Positions 1 to 7,367 of a stretch of 20,269 nt of DNA are shown here, piece by piece. Source of the stretch: CAYONP01 sp964405335 (lineage in GTDB: Bacteria > Armatimonadota > UBA10988); assembly GCA_964405335.1 (NCBI GenBank), contig CAYONP010000099.1, positions 1 through 20,269 on the forward strand. Direction: 5' to 3'. The stretch's first letter is position 1. Every line of letters begins with the position of its first letter. The notes under the pieces were generated by a model. The model saw nothing but the letters and a program-made list of their open reading frames with translations. It was not told the DNA's origin and made no database searches. A program made the position numbers and the translations under genes.

Positions 1-36
1 GGGGGGGGGGGGGGGCGCGCGCCCCCCCCCCCCCCC
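1..36. repeat. Perfect G15-CGCGCG-C15 palindrome, probable artefact
   Basis: Fifteen G, then CGCGCG, then fifteen C form a fully self-complementary 36-mer at the extreme edge of the window. Such homopolymer palindromes are typical of no-signal poly-G reads joined to their reverse complement at a contig end. I infer artefact and not biology. Confidence 0.85.
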
Positions 37-61
37 ACGCCAGCGAGATCGTCGGGCCGAG

Positions 62-79
62 GCGGGCGGGGACGCCCGC
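62..79 (-). terminator. GC hairpin downstream of the aldolase gene
   Basis: Arms GCGGGCG and CGCCCGC (7 bp) with a four-base loop lie 15 bases past the aldolase stop codon. There is no T-run after it on the minus strand, so intrinsic termination is only a possibility. Confidence 0.3.
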
Positions 80-93
80 GCTCCGAACGGTCG

Positions 94-1044
94 TTACCGC
101 AGCGCGGCGCGCACCGTTTCGAGCTGCCCGGCCGAGTGCAGCTTCTCGTTCTTGTGGGCGATGAACGCCGCGTATTCGGCGACGTAGGTCTCACCCGGCT
201 TGCGGAAGTCGAAGCCGTCGGGCTGGTCGCGGAAGAACTCGCGGTGGACGCGGGTCCAAACCAGCCGGCCGTCGGTGTCGATGTTGACTTTGGTCACGCC
301 CAGCGGCACGGCGCGGGCGAACTCGTCCTCGCCGACACCGCGGGCACTGGGGTCGAGCCGGCCGCCGGCGGCGTTGATCCGCTCGACCTCGCTGCGCGGC
401 ACACTCGAGCTGCCGTGCATGACCAGCGGATAGCCGGGCAGGCGCTCCTGGATTGCCGCGATGCGGTCGAAGTGGAGCCCCTGGCTGCCGCTGAACTTGT
501 AGGCCCCATGGCTGGTGCCGATGGCCACCGCCAGGCAGTCGCAGCCGCTCTCGGCGACAAACCGCTCGGCCTCGTCGGGGTCGGTCAGCATGGCGTGCTT
601 CTCGTCGACCTTGATGTCTTCTTCCACCCCGCCGAGCATACCCAGCTCGGCCTCGACGCTGACTCCCGCCGCATGGGCCCGCTCGACCACGCGCCGCGTG
701 ATGGCCACGTTCTCGGCGAACGGGTGGTGGCTGGCGTCGATCATGACCGAGCTGTAGAAGCCCGAGGCGATGCAGTCGTAGCAGGACTCCTCGTCGCCAT
801 GGTCGAGGTGGACGGCGAAGATCGCCTCCGGGTGCATCTCGTCGCAGCAGCGCAGAATGGCCTCGAGCATCCGCTTGTCGGCGTACTTGCGCGCCCCCTT
901 CGAGATCTGAACGATGAACGGCGCGGCGCTCTGCTGGTTGCCGCGGAACAGCCCGAGCGCCTGCTCCATGTTGTTGATGTTATAGGCCCCGCAGGCAAAC
1001 CGGCCATAGGCCACGCGAAACAGCTCGGCGGTGGTGACAATCAT
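94..1044 (-). CDS. fba: Class II fructose-bisphosphate aldolase
   Basis: This 316-residue cytosolic enzyme should cleave fructose 1,6-bisphosphate into dihydroxyacetone phosphate and glyceraldehyde 3-phosphate in glycolysis, or run the reverse in gluconeogenesis. Family marks are the HLDHG motif at residues 79-83 (catalytic Asp81, zinc ligand His82), GTSHG at 176-180 with His179, VMHGSSS with zinc ligand His210, and NIDTDGR at 254-260, which binds the substrate phosphate. Length is normal for the shorter class II enzymes. The ATG is preceded by GAGGAG at a suitable distance, and the stop is TAA. It lies 33 bases downstream of gpmI on the same strand, so the two glycolytic genes are probably cotranscribed. 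A related ketose-bisphosphate aldolase acting on tagatose bisphosphate cannot be excluded, but glycolytic company favours FBA. Confidence 0.93.
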   Translation of the reverse strand: MIVTTAELFRVAYGRFACGAYNINNMEQALGLFRGNQQSAAPFIVQISKGARKYADKRMLEAILRCCDEMHPEAIFAVHLDHGDEESCYDCIASGFYSSVMIDASHHPFAENVAITRRVVERAHAAGVSVEAELGMLGGVEEDIKVDEKHAMLTDPDEAERFVAESGCDCLAVAIGTSHGAYKFSGSQGLHFDRIAAIQERLPGYPLVMHGSSSVPRSEVERINAAGGRLDPSARGVGEDEFARAVPLGVTKVNIDTDGRLVWTRVHREFFRDQPDGFDFRKPGETYVAEYAAFIAHKNEKLHSAGQLETVRAALR

Positions 1045-1077
1045 CGCGCTCTCCTCGGCACGGCTACCGCCGGTGCC

Positions 1078-2712
1078 TCACAGCAGGCTCTCGCCGGTCA
1101 TCTCGCTCGGCTGCGGCAGGCCGAGCAGTTTGAGCAAGGTCGGCGCCACGTCGCCGAGGCAGCCGCCGGCGCGGAGCGTGGCGCCGCGGTGCTGGTCGCC
1201 GACCAGGATGCACGGGGTCAAGTTCCACGGCGTGTGCGTCGTGTGCGGGATGCGCAGGCTGTAGTCGAGGCTGCCGTCGGGCCGGGTCGACATGGCGTAG
1301 TTGATCATCTCCTCGGCGTTGCCGTGATCGGCGGTGACCAGCGCCTGGCCGCCGAGCTGCGCGAGCCTGTCGAGAACCAGGCCGAGCGCGCGGTCGACCG
1401 CCTCGCAGGCGCGCACCGCTGCCTCGAACACGCCGGTGTGGCCGACCATGTCGGGGTTGGCGAAGTTGAGCACGATCAGGTCGAAGCGCTCCATCTCGTC
1501 GACCACCGCGCCGGCCAGCCGCCAAGCGCTCATCTCCGGCTGCAGGTCATAGGTCGCCACCGGCGGCGACTTGACCATGAGCCGCTCCTCGCGGGGGTAG
1601 GGCTCCTCGCGCTGGTTGTTGAAAAAGAAGGTGACGTGCGGGTACTTCTCGGTCTCGGCCGCGCGGAGTTGGGTCAGGCCCGCCTCGGCCACCACCTCGC
1701 CGAGGATGCGCGCCGGCCGCTCGCGCTTGAACCCGAACGGGATCGCCAGCGTGCTGTCGTACTGGCACATCGAGGCGAGGGTCACGTCGGGCCGCGCCGC
1801 GCGCGGGAAGCCGTCGAACGCGTCGTCGTTCAACGCGCGCAAGATCTGCCGCGGCCGGTCGCCGCGGAAGTTGAAGAAGATCAGTCCGTCGCCGTTGCTC
1901 AGCCGGGGCACCGGCTGCCCGTCGGCGGTGAGGATCATCGGCCAGAGGAACTCGTCGGTCTGCATCGACTCGCCGGTGGCGTAGCAGGCGTCGAGCGCCT
2001 CGAGCGCGCTGCCGAACCGTGGGAACGGCCGTGACAGGTCGGTGCCGTCGGGGTTGCTGTCGCTCGCGGCGGTGGTGTTCTCGCCCAGGCAGATCGCGTC
2101 GTAGGCCAGCCGGGTGCGGTGCCACCGCCGGTCGCGGTCCATCGCCCAGTAGCGGCCGATGATGCTGCCGATCCGCCCGACGCCGCTGCTCTGCATCGCT
2201 TGCTCGATCGCGGCGAGGTAGCCACGGCCCGAGTGCGGGTCGGTGTCACGGCCGTCGGTGATCGCGTGGAGGATGACCCGCTCGCCGGTCAGGCCATGCC
2301 GGGCGGCCAGCTCGAGCAGCGCGAGATAGTGTTTCTCGGCGCTGTGCACACCGCCGTCGGAGCAGAGGCCGGCGAGGTGGAGGCGCCCGCCCGACTCGGC
2401 CGCCCGCCGTGCCGCGGCGACGAAGGCCGGCTTGGCAAAGAAGCTGTCGTCGTCGATCGCGCGGTCGATGAACAAGATCTCCTGCGCCACCACGCGCCCG
2501 GCGCCGAGATTCTCGTGCCCGACCTCGCTGTTGCCCATCAGGCCGTGTCGCAGGCCGACCGCCTCGCCTTGGCAGGCCAGGTAGGTCAGTGGGTACTCGG
2601 CGGCGAGGCGGTCGAAGTTCGGCGTGCGGGCCACCCGGACGGCATTGCCGTACCACTTCGGATTCTCACCCCAACCATCGAGAATGCACAGCAGTACGGG
2701 GGACTTGGCCAT
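1078..2712 (-). CDS. gpmI: 2,3-bisphosphoglycerate-independent phosphoglycerate mutase
   Basis: This 544-residue enzyme interconverts 3- and 2-phosphoglycerate with two metal ions and a phosphoserine intermediate. The N-terminus has the alkaline-phosphatase-superfamily metal motif LDGWG (Asp12). The catalytic serine is Ser62 in MGNSEVGH. A second metal cluster appears near the C-terminus as TADHGN. Length fits the usual 510-550 residues. I start at the ATG at 2712 (MAKSPVLL) because homology begins there. The frame stays open to 2811, but that extension is Arg/Cys-rich and unlike the family. The start codon sits directly after a GC hairpin containing GGAG. The gene is the first of a gpmI-fba pair and is divergent from the aminotransferase gene at 2810. 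Confidence 0.95.
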   Translation of the reverse strand: MAKSPVLLCILDGWGENPKWYGNAVRVARTPNFDRLAAEYPLTYLACQGEAVGLRHGLMGNSEVGHENLGAGRVVAQEILFIDRAIDDDSFFAKPAFVAAARRAAESGGRLHLAGLCSDGGVHSAEKHYLALLELAARHGLTGERVILHAITDGRDTDPHSGRGYLAAIEQAMQSSGVGRIGSIIGRYWAMDRDRRWHRTRLAYDAICLGENTTAASDSNPDGTDLSRPFPRFGSALEALDACYATGESMQTDEFLWPMILTADGQPVPRLSNGDGLIFFNFRGDRPRQILRALNDDAFDGFPRAARPDVTLASMCQYDSTLAIPFGFKRERPARILGEVVAEAGLTQLRAAETEKYPHVTFFFNNQREEPYPREERLMVKSPPVATYDLQPEMSAWRLAGAVVDEMERFDLIVLNFANPDMVGHTGVFEAAVRACEAVDRALGLVLDRLAQLGGQALVTADHGNAEEMINYAMSTRPDGSLDYSLRIPHTTHTPWNLTPCILVGDQHRGATLRAGGCLGDVAPTLLKLLGLPQPSEMTGESLL

Positions 2713-2728
2713 CCGGCGGCTCCGCCGG
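2713..2728 (-). promoter_or_regulatory. Hairpin with Shine-Dalgarno at the gpmI start
   Basis: On the minus strand CCGGCGG-AG-CCGCCGG, a 7-bp all-GC inverted repeat, abuts the gpmI ATG at 2712. The only SD-like string (GGAG, 2723-2720) lies in its 5' arm and loop. If transcription starts about seven bases after the -10 box, the mRNA begins inside this arm and only part of the hairpin would form. Confidence 0.5.
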
Positions 2729-2729
2729 C

Positions 2730-2757
2730 ATGGTAGCACAGGGCAGACGTCGGTCAA
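2730..2757 (-). promoter_or_regulatory. Sigma70-type extended -10 promoter for gpmI-fba
   Basis: On the minus strand a -35 TTGACC (2757-2752) is followed after 16 bases by TACCAT (2735-2730), preceded by TGC, giving an extended -10 TGnTAnnAT. It points into gpmI, with a predicted start near 2723. Confidence 0.6.
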
Positions 2758-2790
2758 CGCCGGGCAGGTGCCGGCCGATCCTGCGCGAAG

Positions 2791-2802
2791 CCCCGCGCGG
2801 GG
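2791..2802. repeat. 12-bp palindrome before the aminotransferase start
   Basis: CCCCGCGCGGGG is perfectly self-complementary and ends eight bases before the ATG at 2810. Its G-run may act as the SD. No regulatory role can be shown. Confidence 0.35.
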
Positions 2803-2809
2803 GTGCGCC

Positions 2810-3967
2810 ATGCCACTGCGTCTCTACGGTGAGCCCGAACTGTCGCTGCTGCGCGAGGTGCTCGAGTCGGGCCGACTGTCGTCGCTCGCGGGCGGGCTGC
2901 TCACGCCGCGATTCGAGCGGGCATTCGCCGCCGCCCACGGCGCCACGCACGGCGTGGCGATGAACGCCGCCATGTCGGTGCTCCACGCCTCGGTCATCGC
3001 CTCCGGCGCGGGCGCCGCCGACGAGGTGATCTGCGACCCGATCTGCGTTTTCGGCGCCGTGGCGACGATGTACCACAACGCCGTGCCGGTCTTCGTCGAC
3101 GTCAAGCCCGACACCTGGAACATGGATCCAGAGCTACTCGAGCCGGCGATCACCGAGCGCACCAAGGCGATCATCGTCACCCACGTCTGCGGCCTGGCCG
3201 CCGAGATGGACCGCATCGTCGAGATCGCCCGCCGCCACGGGCTGCTGGTGATCGAGGACTGCGCCCACGCCTGCCTGACCCGCTACCGTGGCCAATACGT
3301 CGGCAGTTGGGGCGATGTCGGTTCGTTCTCGTTCCAGGCGAGCAAGCAGATGTCGCTCGGCGACGGGGGCATCGGCATCACCAGCGACGAGTCGGTCGCG
3401 GCGAAGCTCAACCTCCACGCCGGCGCGCCGACCTTCCACAGCATCGCTCACGGGCTGCACTTCAACTACCGCATGAACGAGCAGACGGCGGCCATCGGCC
3501 TGGCCCAGCTCACCCGTCTGCCCGACTACATCGCCGGCCTGCGCGCCGCCGCGGCGCAATACGACGCGGCCGTGGCCGACTGCCCCTGGATCACGCTCCA
3601 ACGCGGCCCGGCCGAGGCGGAGCACGGCTACCACTTGTGGGGCGCGCGGTTCGACGGCGAGGCGCACGGAATCCCGCGCGACGCGTTTGCCCAGGCGCTG
3701 CGCGACGAGGGCTGCACCGTCGGCCTGGGCTACACCGGCATGCCGGCTTATCGGCATCCGCTGATTGCCGAGCGGCTCGGCTACGGCCGCGGCTGCCCGC
3801 TCGACTGCCCGCTCTATGAGGGCGACCGCAACCGCTACCCCGACGGCCTCTGTCCCGTCGCCGAGGCGCTCATCCCGAACATCCTGATGGGCTATCCGTT
3901 TCAGGCGGACGACGCGATCGCCGCCGACGCCGAGCGGCTCCACCGCGTGGTCGAGAGGTTCGGCTGA
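2810..3967 (+). CDS. DegT/DnrJ/EryC1/StrS-family aminotransferase
   Basis: This 385-residue PLP enzyme of fold type I should transfer an amino group to a keto-sugar or keto-cyclitol. The PLP Schiff-base lysine is Lys179 in SFQASKQMSLGDGG. Asp150 in VIEDCAH is the expected partner of the pyridine nitrogen. The region around residues 128-150 has the family layout. I start at the ATG at 2810, since the frame upstream is open but low-quality and overlaps the gpmI promoter. The stop overlaps the next start by one base (TGATG), so translation is coupled to the deacetylase-like gene. The C-terminus carries an unusual CPLDCPLYEGDRNRYPDG stretch. The substrate is unknown. Neighbouring reductases suggest a nucleotide or cyclitol sugar pathway, or an AHBA-type role. 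Confidence 0.88.
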   Translation: MPLRLYGEPELSLLREVLESGRLSSLAGGLLTPRFERAFAAAHGATHGVAMNAAMSVLHASVIASGAGAADEVICDPICVFGAVATMYHNAVPVFVDVKPDTWNMDPELLEPAITERTKAIIVTHVCGLAAEMDRIVEIARRHGLLVIEDCAHACLTRYRGQYVGSWGDVGSFSFQASKQMSLGDGGIGITSDESVAAKLNLHAGAPTFHSIAHGLHFNYRMNEQTAAIGLAQLTRLPDYIAGLRAAAAQYDAAVADCPWITLQRGPAEAEHGYHLWGARFDGEAHGIPRDAFAQALRDEGCTVGLGYTGMPAYRHPLIAERLGYGRGCPLDCPLYEGDRNRYPDGLCPVAEALIPNILMGYPFQADDAIAADAERLHRVVERFG

Positions 3968-5733
3968 TGCGCCGCCTGGGCGTCGGCTGGCTCTACGACG
4001 CGGCCGAGCACCGGCGCCGTAACCGCGCCGGCGAGAACTACTGGCAGCTCTATTGCGACGAGATCCTCAGCCGGCTCGGCGTCTGCGCCGAGGAGGTGCC
4101 GCCGGACGAGCTGGCCGACACGCTCGACGACCTGGCGGTGCTGATCGTCGCCGGCGACTGCGCCGCGCACGCCGAGGCGCTGGAGCGCTTCGTCACCGGC
4201 GGTGGCATCCTGATCGGGTTCGATCCGGGCGGGCTCGACCGGCTGTTCGGTATTGTCGAGACCGGCCGCCTCGCTCCGCCCGGCCCGTACGGCATCGCCG
4301 GCTACCTTCACTACCAGCCGCACGCGCTGACCGCCGGTCTGCTCGAGCGCGGTCACCCCGAGCAGCCGCTGATCGTCCTCTCGCCGCTGCGCCTGGCCCG
4401 CGTTGCCGAGCCGCTGGCGGAGGTGCTCGCCCCGGCTGCCGAGGCGCCCGGCGATGGTCGCCTGGCCCGGCCGACCGGCTGGGCCAGCATGGCCGCTCGT
4501 CGGCTGGGGGCCGGCTGGGCGGTCTGGTTCGGGTTCGACCTGCCACGGACGGTGTGGCTGCTGCACCAGGGCCGGCCGATCGACGCCGACCACGACGGCG
4601 ACGGCTATCGCCGCTCGATGGACGCCCGGCTGATATCCGACAACGAGCCGGAAGTGCCCTACGCCGACCTGCTCGTGTTCCTGCTTCAGCGGGTGATCGG
4701 CCTGGCGCCGGTGCCGATGATCGACCCGTTGCCGCCGCTCGACGGCCGGCCGGCCGATCTGCTGCTCTACTTCGGCGGCGACGACGAGGCGACGCCGGGG
4801 ATCCAGGTGCCCGCCTCGGAGTTCATGCGCGGCCAGGGGTTGCCCTACCACATCAATCTGCTGCCCGTCGGCGACGGCTTCGCGGTCGACGACGACGAGA
4901 TGGCCGCGGTGCACCGCAACCGGCACGAGCTGTCGCTGCACTACAACTTCATCGATGGGTTCGAGCATCCCAGTGGCTTCACCCGCGCCGACGTGCTCGA
5001 GCAGGCCGAGCTGTTTCGGCGCATCTTCGGCCGCGAGCCGGTCTGCACGGTCAACCACTGGTGCCGTTGGACCGGCTCGTGCGAGCCGATCCGGTGGATG
5101 ATGGAGGCCGGCCAGATCGCCGACAACGGCTGGATGGGGCTCCGCCCGCCGCCGCTTAACCCGGTCGACCGGATCGACTTCTCGTTCGGCACCGCCTTCC
5201 CCCGCCGGCCCTACGACGACGCGGCGCACGACAATCGATGCCTCGAGTTCGTGATCGAGCATGTCGTCGCCTATGAGGTCGGCTACCTCGACGCCGAGAC
5301 CGACTTCGCCACGCTCCACCGCGCGCTCGACCTGGCCGCGCGGTGGCGGATGACGATGAACTTCTTCTACCACCCGGTCTATCTGGCGTGCTTCCCCGCC
5401 TGCCAGGCGGCCATCGTCGAGCTGCGACGGTACCTGGCCGAGCGCGGGCTCGGCGCCGTGTTCATGGGCAACGACGAGCTGGCCGTGTGGTGGCTCGAAC
5501 GCGCCCAGGCGACCGTCAGCGATGCCGTGCGGCGCGACGACGGCAGCCTCACCTTTTCGGCCTGGTGCGGCCACCGCGACGGCTATGTCGTGCGCCTTTG
5601 TCACGGGGCCGCCGAGGTCACCGTCGACGGCCTGCCGGTCCAGGCGGGCAGCCGGCGCGAGCTCGGCGCCGACTGGCTCTACATCCCGCTCTCGCCCGGC
5701 GTGCACGGGGTCATCGTGCGGCCGGAGGAGTGA
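3967..5733 (+). CDS. GATase1-like plus polysaccharide-deacetylase-like protein
   Basis: This 588-residue protein has no export signal. Residues 1 to about 230 look like a class I glutamine-amidotransferase-like Rossmann part (LAVLIVAGD, then FVTGGGILIGFDP) of the kind found in beta-galactosidase trimerisation domains, with no obvious catalytic Cys-His pair. Residues about 260-480 look like a NodB-type deacetylase barrel. Asp272-Asp273 in FGGDDEA and His320/His325 in HELSLH match the metal-binding Asp-His-His triad, and TVNHWCRW follows. The last ~90 residues look like a small beta domain. The start codon overlaps the aminotransferase stop by one base, so the two are coupled. A carbohydrate-active hydrolase or deacetylase acting on the aminotransferase's pathway is my inference. 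The exact family is not recognised. Confidence 0.65.
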   Translation: MRRLGVGWLYDAAEHRRRNRAGENYWQLYCDEILSRLGVCAEEVPPDELADTLDDLAVLIVAGDCAAHAEALERFVTGGGILIGFDPGGLDRLFGIVETGRLAPPGPYGIAGYLHYQPHALTAGLLERGHPEQPLIVLSPLRLARVAEPLAEVLAPAAEAPGDGRLARPTGWASMAARRLGAGWAVWFGFDLPRTVWLLHQGRPIDADHDGDGYRRSMDARLISDNEPEVPYADLLVFLLQRVIGLAPVPMIDPLPPLDGRPADLLLYFGGDDEATPGIQVPASEFMRGQGLPYHINLLPVGDGFAVDDDEMAAVHRNRHELSLHYNFIDGFEHPSGFTRADVLEQAELFRRIFGREPVCTVNHWCRWTGSCEPIRWMMEAGQIADNGWMGLRPPPLNPVDRIDFSFGTAFPRRPYDDAAHDNRCLEFVIEHVVAYEVGYLDAETDFATLHRALDLAARWRMTMNFFYHPVYLACFPACQAAIVELRRYLAERGLGAVFMGNDELAVWWLERAQATVSDAVRRDDGSLTFSAWCGHRDGYVVRLCHGAAEVTVDGLPVQAGSRRELGADWLYIPLSPGVHGVIVRPEE

Positions 5734-5770
5734 CCCGCCCGGCGCGCGAACGAGACGCGCGGAGTGCAGC

Positions 5771-6256
5771 GTGACCGCCGACGAGCAGGCCCTGGTAGCG
5801 CGTATCCGCGAAGTCGCCCACCTGCTGTATGAGGGCGAGCAGGTCGCCCACCGCAGTTGCGGCGTGGCGCTGGCCGAGACCTTCGGCCTGAACCCGCGGC
5901 CCTACCTGATGCTGCGCCGCGGCGGGCTGACCGGCGAGGGCCGCTGCGGCGCGATGCAGGCCGGCGAGCTGGTGCTCGGCGAACTGCTCAGCGACGACGA
6001 TCCGACGGCGCCGGCCAGCGACACGCTGCGGGCGGCCGTGGCGACCTACCGGCGGTTGTGCGACGAACGACTTGATCGTGGCGCGGAGCGGCTGGTCACC
6101 TGCAACGACCTGCTTGCCCGGCTGGCCGTGCCGTTCGAGTCGCGCGAGCGTCGCGACTACTGCACCGGCCTGGCCGCCGGCGTGGCCGAGATCGTCGCCG
6201 AGGTGCTGCTCGCCCACGGCGTCCGGCCGGCCGAGCCGGTGGTGCCGGAGCGGTAA
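5771..6256 (+). CDS. C_GCAxxG_C_C-type redox-active protein
   Basis: This 161-residue cytosolic protein has the cysteine spacing of the C_GCAxxG_C_C family: Cys30 in the first helix, Cys59 in RCGAMQAG, and later Cys97, Cys111 and Cys131 (RDYCTG). The family is thought to be redox-active, possibly binding a cofactor through its cysteines, but no biochemical role is established. I use the GTG at 5771, 37 bases after the upstream stop, because the family similarity begins about there. The frame extends further upstream inside the previous gene. The region between has the weak SD GGAG at 5761-5764. It sits between the deacetylase-like protein and the aldo/keto reductase, and may supply electrons or be a sensor for that set. 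Confidence 0.72.
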   Translation: MTADEQALVARIREVAHLLYEGEQVAHRSCGVALAETFGLNPRPYLMLRRGGLTGEGRCGAMQAGELVLGELLSDDDPTAPASDTLRAAVATYRRLCDERLDRGAERLVTCNDLLARLAVPFESRERRDYCTGLAAGVAEIVAEVLLAHGVRPAEPVVPER

Positions 6257-6277
6257 CGTGGCCGCCGCTCACGGTAG

Positions 6278-6298
6278 GGCGCGTTCGCCGAACGCGCC
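6278..6298. repeat. Intergenic hairpin repeat, type GTAGGGCG
   Basis: GGCGCGTTC-GCC-GAACGCGCC, 9-bp arms and a three-base loop, preceded by GGTAG. A second copy of the GTAGGGCG lead-in occurs at 20005 with different arms. Confidence 0.6.
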
Positions 6299-6308
6299 GC
6301 GGGCTGAC

Positions 6309-6323
6309 CGCCTCGGCGAGGCG
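6309..6323. repeat. Intergenic hairpin repeat
   Basis: CGCCTC-GGC-GAGGCG, 6-bp arms and a three-base loop, ten bases after the previous hairpin. Together they fill most of the 105-bp gap 6257-6361. Confidence 0.5.
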
Positions 6324-6361
6324 TCGCTGCCTGGGGGCGCCGGTCGACCTGGAGATCGAAC

Positions 6362-7360
6362 GTGGACTATCGCCAACTCGGCCGCAGTGGCGTGCGGGTC
6401 TCGCCGCTTTGCCTCGGGACGATGAACTTCGGCGACCCGACCGACGCCGACGAGTCGGTCCGGATGATCGACCGGGCGCTCGAGGCGGGGATCAACTTCG
6501 TCGACACCGCCGACATCTACGCCGGCGGTGAATCGGAGCGGATCGTCGGCCGGGCGGTCGCCACGCGGCGCGACGAGGTGGTGCTGGCCACCAAGGGCAC
6601 CATTCCCACCGGCACCGGGCCGAACGAGGGCGGCAGCAGCCGCAAACACCTCCGCGCGGCGCTCGAGGCCAGCCTGCGCCGGCTGGGCACCGACTACCTC
6701 GATCTCTACTACCTGCACCGACCCGATCCGACCTGTCCGCTCGAGGAGACACTCGCCTTCTGCGACGAGCAGGTCCGCCTGGGCAAAGTGCTCTACCTCG
6801 GCGTGTCGAACTTCTGGGGCTGGCAACTGGCCGACGCGATGGGCCTCTGCGCGCTGCACGGCTGGGCGCCGCTGACCGCACTGCAGCCGGTCTACAGCAT
6901 GGTCAACCGCGACTGCGAGGTCGAGCTGCTCCCCTCCGCGCGCCGGTTCGGCGTGGGCGTGGTCAGTTACAGCCCGGTCGCGCGCGGGGTGCTGTCGGGC
7001 CAGTACCGCACCGGCGCCGAGCCGCCGGCAGGCTCGCGCGCCGCGCGGGGCAACGTCCGGCTGGCGCAGACCGAGTGGCACGACGAGAACCTCGCCGTCG
7101 CGGCATCGCTGGCGCCGCTGGCCGAGCGCCTCGGCTGCACGCTGGCGCAACTGGCCGTCGCCTGGGTGCTGGCCAATCCGAACGTCACCAGCGCCATCTG
7201 CGGCCCGCGCACGATGGCGCACCTGGAGGACAATCTCGGCGCGCTGGAGGTGGTCATCGACCAGGACCTCGAGGCAGCGGTCGACGACCTGGTGCCGCCC
7301 GGCTGCCATCCTTACCCGGGGTTCCACGATCCCCTTTACCCGATCACCGGCCGCGAGTGA
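6362..7360 (+). CDS. Aldo/keto reductase
   Basis: This 332-residue NAD(P)H-dependent oxidoreductase has the full catalytic tetrad of the family: Asp48 and Tyr53 in FVDTADIYAG, Lys78 in LATKG and His119 in YYLHRPDP. The barrel continues through LQPVYSMVNR, VVSYSPVARGVLSG and a C-terminal SAICGPRTMAHLEDN, which fits the cofactor-phosphate loop. The length and shape match the YajO/Tas-like or potassium-channel-beta-like branch. It starts at GTG 6362 with GGAG nine bases upstream. The stop lies seven bases before the SDR gene, so the two reductases form an operon. The substrate is not predictable, though a sugar or keto-acid is likely given the neighbours. Confidence 0.93.
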   Translation: MDYRQLGRSGVRVSPLCLGTMNFGDPTDADESVRMIDRALEAGINFVDTADIYAGGESERIVGRAVATRRDEVVLATKGTIPTGTGPNEGGSSRKHLRAALEASLRRLGTDYLDLYYLHRPDPTCPLEETLAFCDEQVRLGKVLYLGVSNFWGWQLADAMGLCALHGWAPLTALQPVYSMVNRDCEVELLPSARRFGVGVVSYSPVARGVLSGQYRTGAEPPAGSRAARGNVRLAQTEWHDENLAVAASLAPLAERLGCTLAQLAVAWVLANPNVTSAICGPRTMAHLEDNLGALEVVIDQDLEAAVDDLVPPGCHPYPGFHDPLYPITGRE

Positions 7361-7367
7361 GACCACC

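Noticed and set aside
136..2034. Long plus-strand open frame (632 codons) opposite the aldolase and mutase genes
   Set aside because: It is antisense to two certain enzymes, is low-complexity (Val, Ala, Arg, Gly-rich) and has no recognisable motif. GC-rich DNA makes such frames by chance.
3901..5706. Minus-strand open frame (601 codons) opposite the deacetylase-like gene
   Set aside because: Composition is that of a shadow frame, with no motif, and the plus-strand protein has clear domains and coupled translation.
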